Positions 42,501 through 51,997 of a stretch of DNA of 53,159 bases are shown here, one piece after another. Every line of letters starts with the position of its first letter. The stretch's first letter is position 1. Under the pieces are notes generated by a model that made no database searches, was not told the origin of the DNA, and saw only the letters and a program-made list of their open reading frames with translations. Position numbers and translations under genes: made by a program. The DNA is taken from contig ML213538.1 in assembly GCA_004369045.1 (NCBI GenBank), positions 119,000 to 172,158 on the forward strand. The letters are read 5' to 3'. The stretch comes from Heliocybe sulcata. Its lineage: Eukaryota > Basidiomycota > Agaricomycetes > Gloeophyllales > Gloeophyllaceae.

Positions 42501-44395
42501 GTGCTCCATGCAAAGCGTCCGCCTGCGCCATTGATCGGAACTCCAAAGAGACGTGCCTGCAATGCTCTCGGCATACGCCAAGTATATGGTTCGTTGGTGC
42601 ATCCCAGCGCAGCCGCTCTTCGAGCTTGAGTTCATCCGCAAACAGAGTAACAGCTTCCTCGTATGCGTGAGGGTTCTTATCCTCAACTTCAGTGGGGAAT
42701 GCAATTGCCAAATTATGTTCTATCTCGACGGAAGTGGGATAACCTGGGGATGCGCGCAAGGGATGGACTGCCAAACGGCGCGTGGCTGTCCGTGCCGATG
42801 GCATGCCCAAGCTCCGTTGTGTGATCTGCGCAACCTGAGCTCCTCCAAGCTTCGCGAATAGGAATGCACGATGTAAGTTGGCCTCATCAGGGTCACAGGT
42901 GTCACTGAGTCGTTCAATAGCCCTGCCAAACTTCTCGAGTACACCCATCAGGCCTGCGCCATTCCTCAGAGCAACCCGGAGAAGTCGACTAGCACCTGGA
43001 ACATCTCCTCTTGACATTACAAGGAGAACCTGTTTGGCAACATCCACAGACCGACATTTGACTGTTAATTTGCGCCCCATATTAAGACCCCTGAGACGGA
43101 GGACCTCAAGCTGGTCTCGTCGCTGCTCCAGTAGTGTAACCAGCTGGAAATGAGATCGATAAGGATGCTGAAGCGTCTCAGGACAGCCATTACAGATTCG
43201 CTTCTGTATATCTAGCAGATCATCATTCCTGGCAAGTCCACAACACTTGCGACAAGGTGCCAATTGTCCCTTGCCGATACTTGCTATTCCGGTGCATTGT
43301 TTTGATACAAGGAAGATCCCGTTTTCGGTGACAAGAGTATTCCAGGGCAGTGATTTAAGTGTATGGAGACCGAAAGGGTAGAGACCGTATGGGGATTCAG
43401 TGATATGAGGAGGGAGTTCCAGAGCGAGGCCAGGACACCTGCTAGGCAAGGTTTCGCTGGTAGTGCTGGCGGTGGAGCTTGACATAAAATAGAGGTCTCT
43501 GTGGGCCACAGACGAGATGGGCGAGTCCAGTATCCGCGAGTCTGTTTCCTTCGTAGCGTCCGTGCAATTCTCGTAAGCACCGCTAGAAAATAAAACATAC
43601 GTTAGTCTAAGTGCGGCATTATAGATGACAAATATACCATGCTATCAATGCATTGCATAAGGTCGTCAGTCGGCTCTCCAGAAGAACAGGATCGACACAG
43701 AGATCTTGTATGCACGTGTCCAGCCAGTCACAAAGTGCCCTTACCCCTTGCGGGCCTCGACGAATGAGGGGAGTTAGAATATCTATTGCGGCCCCATAGC
43801 CAAGAATACTATGGAGCGATTTATTCACGAACTCCCAGGCATCCTCCTCTTCGCTGATCTTGAAATTACTAACAGGGTCTGTGACAAAGTCGGCAAGTAT
43901 ATCTTCGGGTGTTGCAATTGGGACAGTTTCTGGTAAAGTAGCTTCTAACGCCCAGATGCGCTGAACAAGTCGACACTGAGATGTTCGTGTATCTGAGGCA
44001 GGCAACTCGACACGTGTTCCCAGAACAGAATTGACTGTCGGAATATCGATGTCTATGATGTCCTGTGACATGTCAGGGACCTGATGAGGAGCTGAAGTCG
44101 GCGGGGCCGGAGGAACATGTTGGGCGGGTCGGGTACGTGATTCGAGGAAGCGGGTGATCTTAGTCTTCTGACCCTTTGCTTTCCCTTTGTCCAAATGGGA
44201 CTTGCTGTTTGTATGGCTAATCCAGTTGCTCTCTCCGCCGGTTCCGATCCTGATGTCCTTCCCACAGATGTCACACCAGCGCGTGGAGTCCACGGTATAG
44301 ATCGACTGAAATAGCAATAATATACAGCAGCTATAACAATGTCGAAACGGCGAGCATACCATTGACGTGGTCCCTTGCTTCCTTTGACGAGCCAT
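39594..44395 (-). pseudogene. Large transposase-like Agaricomycete repeat-family protein, damaged
   Basis: A gene of roughly 1,300 codons from a family I recall as repetitive in Agaricomycetes but functionally undescribed. Order: MARQRKQGTTSM, intron, a C2H2 finger (WCDICGKDIRIGTGGESNW...H...H), a helical region through LHFGI-like segments to DRVHLATE, intron, ATVVAMRVLSDN, then FYLILLGTDSLETLFGIVR with MTGNDTNADQLQ. That last block resembles the C-terminal acidic motif of P/THAP9-type RNase-H-fold transposases. The middle KYDHINPASWKGDVSLSKVV and YDILCPFGNDRLV are family hallmarks. Two Cys/His clusters close it (CSLCPAIV...HMAPH; CPLCPSG...HFNRMH). A TGA at 40375-40377 interrupts the frame, and the last codons run into the hAT end. 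Transposase identity is inference. Confidence 0.6.
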
Positions 44396-44659
44396 TCTCG
44401 TAATTGACAGGCCTTTGACGCGAACAATGATGAGTATGAAAATAGAACGCGTTGTTCATACATTGTCACGTAGATGTGACAGGTCACGCATTCTCCCGGC
44501 GGTCGGTGTCGGCCTGACTGCCGGACTGGGTGGATACTCACGTTGTCGCTGCTTTATAGCATTGCTTAGCGTGCAAATACTTTATATCACTCATAGCATT
44601 ACTTGCAGGCGGTACGGAGGCTTCCCAGGCCAACAAAAATAAATCTCACTTAAGGACCT
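44396..44659. other. 5' flank of the transposase-like gene
   Basis: This flank of about 260 bp lies between the transposase-like gene and the presumed DIRS boundary. It contains GTCAC-GTAGAT-GTGAC (44465-44480) as a small inverted repeat. No gene is visible. It may hold the terminal sequence of the older element. Confidence 0.4.
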
Positions 44660-44796
44660 CGGAGGCCCCCCCCCTCCCCCACATGGGGTCTCGGCATCTT
44701 CCGGTGTCCGCCCCTTGCGCAGCATGAGCGAGCTTGCGAGCGATGATGCGTGGGAGCGCTTGCTACGCAGTGAGCTTAGTCAGCTAGTTTCCCTCT

Positions 44797-44822
44797 CGAG
44801 ACGCGTACGCGTACGCGTCTCG
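44797..44822. repeat. 26-bp perfect palindrome (ACGCGT core)
   Basis: A perfect 26-bp self-complementary sequence made of CGAG, three direct ACGCGT hexamers and CTCG. It lies about 80 bp before the gag start in the DIRS leader. It could extrude a cruciform, act as a dyad binding site, or take part in the complementary-end replication known for DIRS elements. Confidence 0.85.
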
Positions 44823-44899
44823 CTGGCTCCTCGTCTTTGCGTCCTCGTCGCTCTCTTTTTTCTGGTGTAAGCTACGTGGCAATAACCTCTATTGCAACT

Positions 44900-46291
44900 A
44901 TGCACGTCCCGTCTGGCACCTCTGGACATGGCCTCGTTCCACCATCGGGACCGCCGGCATCGACTCCAGAAGAGCTGGGAAATTATTTACGCCGGGGCCT
45001 GAAACCTGATGGATCGAAATACCCGAGGTCAATGCAGGAAGGAATGAAGATGGCTACCGACGCACGCAATAACATTCGCCAGGCTCGAAGGGACGCGGGA
45101 GAATCTGAAGTCTCCGAAGACGAACCTGATATGATCGAACTGACACCACCTCCTTCTCGTCCCACCACCCCGGTAAATAACACTGATGTGGCAGCTCTCA
45201 CAGCTATCTTAGCAGAACTGTCTCCGTCTTCGAGGAAGGAACTAGTGAAGGACTATATGCGCTCGCTTAAGCCTTCTAGATGGCGCCGTAGTAGTGACTG
45301 GGACTCGGACTCCGAAGACGAAACCCCCATGACTAAGAAGAGAAAACTAGAAGAGGAACTCAACATCGACATCTCCATCGATGAGGTAGTGGGATGGCAC
45401 CCTCGCTTAAAGGAACTGATGAACTACGGCGAGTACACTCCGGCATCACTTTTTCTCAATGATACTCGGCGACAGATGCTGGATCAAAACAACAACGTGC
45501 ATCTCAGAACCAGTGTCGGCGAGGACGGCAAAAAGAGGCAGATGCTAGACGTCTCGAAATATCGAGATGAGAAGTCTCTATCCTCGGAAGAATGGCGCGA
45601 AGCCATGGAGAATGCCGTCGCATGCACACTGGAGGTATTAGGTCAAGACCGGGCTGATCGCCTCGATAAGCATCGCTTGTGGTTCGTCAATCACCCGAAG
45701 TTCACGCGCGACTGGGAAACAGTCATTCGAGACATGGACATCAAGCTCCGGAACTTCTACATATGGAAGCCATTCGCGTTCAATGCTGAACAATACCAGA
45801 AGAAGTATGAACATCTCCGAGCTGAGTTTAACAACTCTGTATGCGCTAACACCGCCAGCGAAATGAAGGCCTTGCACCTGAGTCTCGGCTCACAATCTCA
45901 TCACTCCGCTCAGCCGTCTGCTTCTTCGTCTTCTCGTCCGTCAGCCGGGTCCGGTTCTGGGTCCGGTAATTGTTCCTTTTGAGAGCAGGCGCCAAAGAGA
46001 ATTCCGCTCTGTCTCGTCTGTGCTAGATCGGGCCACAGAGCAAGTGACTGCAACAACCACTTCTACCCAGGCAGAGGCGCAGTCTACTCGCGATGGAACC
46101 ACAGCGACCGCCAACTTACCTCGATCAAGACCGGCGACACCATCTGTACTGCCTGGAACACCGTCGGCAACCGCGCTGAATACTCCGCCTGTAGCAAGCA
46201 CGGACACGACACTAGGCACATCTGCTCATTCTGCGGCTCCGCGGACCACATCGCCATCACCAAAGACTGTTCCGGCGCCGTCCGTCTCTGA
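44900..46291 (+). pseudogene. DIRS gag-like protein, interrupted by TGA
   Basis: It starts MHVPSGTSGHGLVPPSG at 44900. The capsid-like part includes DISIDEVVGWHPRLKELMNY and WETVIRDMDIKLRNFYIWKP, followed by a Ser-rich linker. The frame stops at TGA 45980-45982 after GNCSF. The same frame then continues to 46291 with a CCHC zinc knuckle (CLVCARSGHRASDC) and a second cluster (CSFCGSADH...C), so the knuckle part clearly belongs to this gene. Readthrough is possible but the context TGA-GAG is not the classic TGA-CTA signal; a CGA-to-TGA mutation fits better. Confidence 0.7.
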
Positions 46292-48288
46292 CCCTAAATC
46301 GATACATCATCATCAGTCGCTGTACGATCCAACGGCATTCCAGCGTCTTCTCGCCGAATGCAATCTTCTTGAAAGATACCCATCCCTGGTCACGAAACTG
46401 ACCAACGGCTTCCCTATTGGCAACATCGACCCCCCTAAAGAGACTATTATACACGAGAATGCTAGCAACTGCAAGAAGTACGCCTCGCACGTAAAAGCTT
46501 ACATTGACAAGGAGGTCGCGGCAGGGAGAATGTCTCCGGCGATGACGAAAGAAGAATGCGAGAAGGCATGCGGAGGTGCATTCATCGTATCACCGCTGGT
46601 ATGCGCAGTGAAGCCAGGCGGCGACGGAGAACCAGACAAGGTTAGGGTATGCAGGAATCTTTCGGCCGCGTCGGTAGGTGGCGCTTCAGTCAACAGTTTC
46701 ATCGACCCGAAAGATTTCGTCACAAGATGGTCAACAGCGGCGGACTGTGCAGAGATGGTGAGTGATCAATCGATATTATTCTCTTTTGAAAAACTCCACT
46801 GTCCGTTCGCGCCGGCGCGCTCATTGCCACACCATTATTATTTTGCATCATATTCTTTGGGCCCCAAGAACGGGTTCTCGGGTCGAGGACCATGAGACGT
46901 ATCCCAGGCGGGATACGCCAGGCAGGCGCCATGATTTCTTCGTCCAGGCGGACACGTCCAGGCGGACCATGGGGAGAGTCCAGGCGGACGAGAGGACGTG
47001 TCCAGGTGGACTTCCTTTATCGCGTTTAGCATGCTAGGCAGCAGCTAACATAGCAACACACCAGTGTGCGAAAGCTCCTCCGGGTTCACAGGCGGCTACC
47101 TTGGACATCAAAGGTGCTTACCGGACGATTCCAGTCCTTCCCGAGCACAAGATCTTCTTGGTAGTGAAAGTCGGCGACGACTATCACATCAATCACTGTG
47201 TGCCGTTTGGTCTATCCTCGGCTCATGCTCTTCTTGGCGAGACAGTCGACGCGACCTTGGATGTTATGGTAGTTAAGGCAGTCAATGACATAGTGAAGTG
47301 GGTTGACGACGTAACGGCTCTACACTTCCCCATCGCCGGCGGCATACTCGATGATGGCTCGTTCTCTCCATACGTATACGCCTTCGATCGCCAAACCATC
47401 TTCAATATCACAGCTCCACTCGGCACACCATGGCACAAGATGAAGGGACAAGATTTCGCGGCGATCTTCAACTACGTGGGCTTTCGCTGGGATCTCGATA
47501 ACAAGACCGTTTACATGATACCGGAGAAACTGGACAAGATCCGTGGATGGGTCAAAACAGCGAAATCAACATGGGTGTGCGGCCGCATCCATCTCAAGGA
47601 CGTCCAAATTCTTATTGGCTCCCTCTCTCATATCACGTTCGTCTACCGGGACGGTCGCGCGCGGCTTCCACCACTGAATTCTTTCGCGGCGAAGTTCGCC
47701 AGGTCGGGACAGAAGTTATGGACGGACCCCCGGGTCATCAAGGCGTTACAATGGTGGGAGGAATGTCTCGAGGATCCCGGAGTTCATCGCTCGATCAAAG
47801 CAAAACTGCCGGTGACGGATCTAGGCATCTGGGTGGACGCCTCCACAGACTGGGGCATAGGCGTGATCTGGGACTCGAAGTACTGGGATGCCTGGCGAGT
47901 CGAAGAAGGATGGAACCTTCCTAAAGCATCGGGGAGAGATATAGGCTGGCTTGAAGGACTAGCGGTTGAGTTCATTCTACGCATTCTAGAGCTCAAGGAC
48001 ATCTCGTCGACAAATGTGCTGGTATGCTCGGACAACCAAGGTGTCATCGGCGCCTTCGACAGAGGCCGGAGCCGGAACTTCGAAGTCAACTTAACCATAC
48101 AATGGGCGGCGGTCATCATGATGGCTCGCGACATCTCTTTCACTTTCGAATATGTCCGGTCGAAGGACAACTTGGCAGACCCCATCTCTCGCGGTGAGCT
48201 AGGGCCAAGTCAACTTCGGCTGCCGACAACGTTTGCTCTACCCGAAGAGCTTGTCGGGTACATATCTCATTATCATTCTTATGCCTAG
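46020..48288 (+). CDS. DIRS reverse transcriptase/RNase H
   Basis: The frame overlaps the end of gag in another register. N-terminal conserved segments are PTAFQRLLAECNLLERYPSL and FPIGNIDPPKETIIHENASN. An apparent 307-nt phase-0 intron (46758-47064, GTGAGT...CACCAG) joins STAADCAEM to CAKAPPGSQAATLDIKGAYR. RT motif A is TLDIKGAYRTIPV, then HCVPFGLSSAHALLGE, and motif C is VKWVDDVTAL. RNase H has GIWVDAST, WLEGLAVE, VCSDNQG and NLADPISRG. The stop at 48288 overlaps the downstream recombinase start by a few bases. The start codon is not determined. Confidence 0.75.
46868..47011 (+). repeat. Hairpin array with AGGC loops inside the RT intron
   Basis: Five short perfect hairpins follow each other: CGTATCCC-AGGC-GGGATACG (46898-46917), GTCC-AGGC-GGAC at 46942-46953, 46956-46967 and 46978-46989, and GTCC-AGGT-GGAC at 47000-47011. 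The last three start 22 bp apart. Two smaller ones precede them (GAAC-GG-GTTC near 46869 and GGTC-GAG-GACC at 46881-46891). All lie within the apparent intron. Confidence 0.8.
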
Positions 48289-49635
48289 TGCAATCCTTCA
48301 GCTGGCGGTAGCTCGTGCTGCCGTGGCCTTGAACGTGGATTCCGAACAGGCAGAAGTGGGCTACCTGGGAACTCGGGATCCGTCACGCGCATTCGAAGGC
48401 TGAACCCTCAGACCCCGCAAACCACGGCCGGATGCATATCTGGCACCATCTCCATTTCGCCCCCAAGTAGCGGCCTCTGACAGGCTACGTTGCTGGTATA
48501 CCCCTTTCTCGGAACATCACGACCGACGTATCGCAATTCTTTTGGGCAATCAGACGACCGATAAGTTATTCCATACTTTATTATCCTCTCTCGACCACTC
48601 GACCCGCCAAGAATATGGTGGCGGCTTGCTACGCTTTGCTCAATTCTGCGACGACCACAACATAGACGAAGATTCGCGAATGCCGGCATCGGAGGAGTTA
48701 CTTGCGGCTTTCATTTCGGAGAAAGCTGCAGGTTCGAGGAGTGACTCAGCGGTGCAGAACTGGCTCCAAGGCCTACACTTTTGGCATAAGGTGAATGGAG
48801 CACCATGGCAGGGTGCTGAACTCGTGAAGCAAACACTCAAAGGTATATGGAAGATGGTGCCGTCGACATCGCGAAGGGTGAAGCATCCGCCAGTCACCAC
48901 TGAACACATGTGGGCACTGTGGCGAGGGCTAGATCTGGGAAACTCTTTCGATGCGGCGGTATGGGCATGCGCATGTCTCGCGTTCTGGGCGTGCTGTTGA
49001 TAAGTGGTCATCTGATGTTCAATGCTCCGGGCTGGATCTTTATCAGGCTCGGCGAGCTGACGGTGCCGACGCGGTACTCGTTTGACACCCGGAAACATGT
49101 GCGCAGAGACGTAGTGATGGCCTGGCGAGTTTCAGCGACAGGCGTTCGTTCTCTTCATCTTCACATTCCTTGGACAAAATCGACTCAAACAGACGGCGCG
49201 GACATCTCGGTGACTGGTCGATCCGACCTGGACCCTCTCCACGCTATGCGTCAGCACCTACACACCAACACGTCGGTTCCCGGCCATGCACCGCTCTTCG
49301 CGTTCGAGGTATCGGATGGCAGTTGGGCGCCGCTGGTCAAGGACTGGTTCCTTACTCGCTGTCGGGCAATCTGGTCGGAAAACGGGCTCCAAGATGTATA
49401 CGGCCATAGCTTCCGGATAGGTGGAACTACAGAGCTGCTTCTGGCTGGGGTACCTCCGGAGATTGTAGCGGCGCAGGGCCGATGGAAGTCGATGGCTTTC
49501 ATGTTGTATTGGAGGAAGATTGAGTCCATTCTTCCACTGTTCATTTCTCGCTCATATAATCGCACTCACATCGATGCTGTCAATAATGCCATAGAAGGGT
49601 TTCGGGTTCGTAATGGACATCCAAATAGAGGGTAG
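48281..49635 (+). pseudogene. DIRS tyrosine recombinase, interrupted
   Basis: The ATG at 48281 overlaps the RT stop. The frame opens MPSAILQLAVARAAVALNVD and meets TGA at 48401-48403 after DPSRAFEG. The same frame then continues TLRPRKPRPDAYLAPSPF and DKLFHTLLSSLDHSTRQEYG (core-binding domain). A second break near 49000 has two stops. A 56-nt GT-AG segment (GTGCTG...TATCAG) would restore the frame but remove the Arg of RLGELTVPT, the first catalytic Arg. The catalytic half has HSFRIGGTTELLLAGVPPEI (HxxR), QGRWKSMAFMLYWRK (W and nucleophile Tyr). It ends NGHPNRG at 49635. Confidence 0.7.
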
Positions 49636-49687
49636 CTACATTTGCAATGCACATATCGCGTGTTCATCATCGCGAAGCTTGGGGTGG

Positions 49688-49810
49688 GGATGCAGTTTTC
49701 GCGGGCTCGAAAACCTCTCATTAGAGCTTCGCTCTGATTTGGACTCTGAGTTTTCGAGACCGCTCTCCATGCGGAGACTCATCCAGCACTCGGTCTTCGG
49801 TTCTGCATCC
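49688..49810. repeat. Three-level nested inverted repeat at the DIRS 3' end
   Basis: The outer arms are GGATGCAG (49688) and CTGCATCC (49803). The middle arms are CTCGAAAAC (49706) and GTTTTCGAG (49750). The inner hairpin is AGAGC-TTC-GCTCT (49723-49735). It lies just after the recombinase stop, where DIRS-type elements carry terminal and internal complementary repeats. Confidence 0.65.
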
Positions 49811-49935
49811 GGTTACGCCACATTTCCCCCCACCGTGGCGTTGGTGGCTCTGACGCGTTTCCGGACCTGCCCTAAAGCGGTCACGTGACCTAACGGTCCT
49901 GCCGAACCGAAGCTCCCCCCCCCCCCCAACCCACG

Positions 49936-50196
49936 AGAAATCGGACCCAGCACCGAGGGATATCCAGCACAATCGATTTCTCGTTATCTTTCTTGCTGCC
50001 TCTCCTCTGCTGACGATCCAGCGATACAGTAGCAAGCGCAGTGTCTTAGAGAATCCACTGGTGCGATTCAACCTCTGTATCATGTGACATGATCAATTGC
50101 AGTGACTATTCCCACGATCAGGTGTCCGTGTGAGCCACACTAATATTTGGCCACAGGGGTCAGGGCATAAGTTGCTGGCCCTTGCCTCAGACCGTC
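49936..50196. other. Flank between DIRS element and P-loop gene
   Basis: This flank of about 260 bp holds the presumed promoter of the next gene. A 13-base C-run precedes it. I see no gene. Confidence 0.4.
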
Positions 50197-51581
50197 ATGT
50201 TGTCCAACTCTGAGCCTGCTTCTCCGAAGCTGCACGACCTCGACGCCCTGGACAAGGAGGACGCTCGCGCATGGAATCAAAGCAGACTTTCACACTTGGC
50301 CACGCGCCTCAAGGACGACAATAATCTAGAACTATACCGGCAGAAAGCTCGCAATTCCAGTCAATCGAGGGAGCTGTACAGCGCTCTGGGAGACTATCAG
50401 ACCTTCGTTGCGGCGCCACGTCTCTTTAGCCTGCCAAAGGTCCTCATCCGGAGGGAGTACGAAGCTGCTTGGAGAGACATGGAGAACGCGTTCGTAAGCG
50501 GTAGACCATATTTCACTACCTCGGAGGGCACGTTGTGCTATGGTGCAGCCTTCAGCATCTGTAACCCTGGCGAACGGCTGATGTAGCGACCTCAGAGGGA
50601 CCTCCGACCCCTGACTCTCAGGCTCCATACCCATTCGCGTACACCATCCTAAGCCATTCGGGCATTGGTAAGAACAAAATATCCCTTCTGCGCAGCAGAG
50701 CGGCTGAGCCTTCGTACAGGAAAGACTCTGTTCCTCGGTTTGGCTCTTCTTCGATGCCTCGAGAGGCACTGGACTGTGGTCCTGCAGCTAGACGCCGCCA
50801 CCATCTACATATTCAACTCCAGTGGTGTTTTCAGAGTGCCAAGCTCCCAAACCGACTTCGTGGACCTGGAAGAAGCACTCCCCCGGGCGACGTGGTGTCT
50901 TGTCGACTCGAACACTGCCGTCAAAGGCGTGCCCTACGATATTGCTGTGCTCGATAGATTCCTCATCCAAGCCGCGTCTCCGCAGGCCTCGCGCACTTCG
51001 TGGGCGAGGAAGAGAAATACTTTCGCTTCTAGGTATCTGATCGAGCCCATGCCTTTGGAAGAGGCGCAGCTGGCGTGCGTGCAAGTACGTTCCACGAGAA
51101 TATGCATGGCTTACTTAGCACCCTTAGCTATTCCTTGTATTCCAAACGAACCGAGGATACCGATCGCATCATCGAAGATTTCTTCACCAAGTATGGCCCC
51201 TCTACGCGCAGCGCTTTTATTGCCGCCAGTGTGGGCAAAGACTGGGAGGATCAATCGGCGTACGAACTCACCACAGCCCTCTCCTTTCTCGATTACCCAA
51301 AGCTGCGAAATCTCGTCAGCCAGGCCAGTCAGCTGCAGATGGACGAAGATGTCTCGGACTCGCTCCTTTTGGTTCGCCCTGATAAACGACGCCACATGGT
51401 GCAGGTCGATGTGGTCTCCAAGCATGTCCTTGACCTTCTGATGAACACTCTGTCGCTGTCTCGGCACCAGAATATGCAAGCCGTCCCCGGCCTTTTCGTA
51501 TCTGCTCAGCAAATAAGAGGTACAGCTGGTCACTTACTGGAATGGTGCATGCACGATTTGCTGCCTCAGTCGCAGTCATGA
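50197..51581 (+). CDS. P-loop protein resembling Crinkler/RHS-type effectors
   Basis: It starts MLSNSEPASPKLHDLDALDK at 50197. Exon 2 follows a 44-nt intron (GTGCAG...ATGTAG). The P-loop ILSHSGIGKT is split by an intron after GIG (GTAAGA...GTACAG). It continues LFLGLALLRCLERHWTVVLQ and IYIFNSSGVFRV, the strand-turn pattern of Crinkler/RHS-type NTPase modules. A further intron leads to YSLYSKRTEDTDRIIEDFFT. It ends DLLPQSQS at 51581. The first Walker A residue is Ser rather than Gly/Ala. No nuclease motif is visible after it, so the distal domain may be missing. It lies beside the mobile block, a usual setting for this family. Role (effector, conflict protein or relic) is not known. Confidence 0.5.
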
Positions 51582-51997
51582 CCTGTCATGAAGTTGTGCG
51601 CTACTGCCAAGTACCGCATGGACGTCTACGGGCTCGCATAATACCCTCCATATCAAGCTCGAAGACATCTGAGGTATTGACACACCATGTGGCTCATCGC
51701 TTTGAGGTCGTGATGGATGATGCGGCGGCCATGAAGCTGCTCGAGCGCCAAGGTATGCAGAGGCATCAGAGTCAGAAGTCGAGAAAGCGAGAATAGAATA
51801 CGTACCATTTGCACAACATATAATTTAATATGTTTTTCGGTGAATGTTCCGAAGCCATACCGAGGTCACCTCGGGGGGTTAAACGTTAAATGTTGAAATG
51901 TTGACGACGCGTTAGACCAAGAGCATCACATGACCGAGATCACGCGGTCACGCGTCGACCGGGCCACAGCCGTAACCGTTGACATGCGACCACCACA
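51582..51997. other. Spacer between effector-like genes
   Basis: This spacer of about 415 bp contains a short frame (VLTHHVAHRFEVVMDDAAAM...) near 51674-51796 that may be a relic of the upstream gene. Nothing is firm. Confidence 0.3.

Larger units (their letters stand above)
44660..49930 (+). mobile_element. DIRS-order retroelement with tyrosine recombinase
   Basis: Three frames in DIRS order are present: gag with CCHC knuckle, reverse transcriptase/RNase H, and tyrosine recombinase. There is no integrase and no aspartic protease that I can see. C-tracts lie near both edges (44666-44680 and 49915-49927), and the right end holds nested inverted repeats. Exact termini and split repeats were not resolved, so the limits are approximate. 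Premature TGA codons indicate an inactive copy. Confidence 0.75.

Noticed and set aside
34180-49930. One single composite mobile element from hAT to DIRS
   Set aside because: hAT and DIRS have separate enzymes, separate end structures and a third unrelated gene between them; adjacency is better explained by independent insertions in a repeat-rich region.
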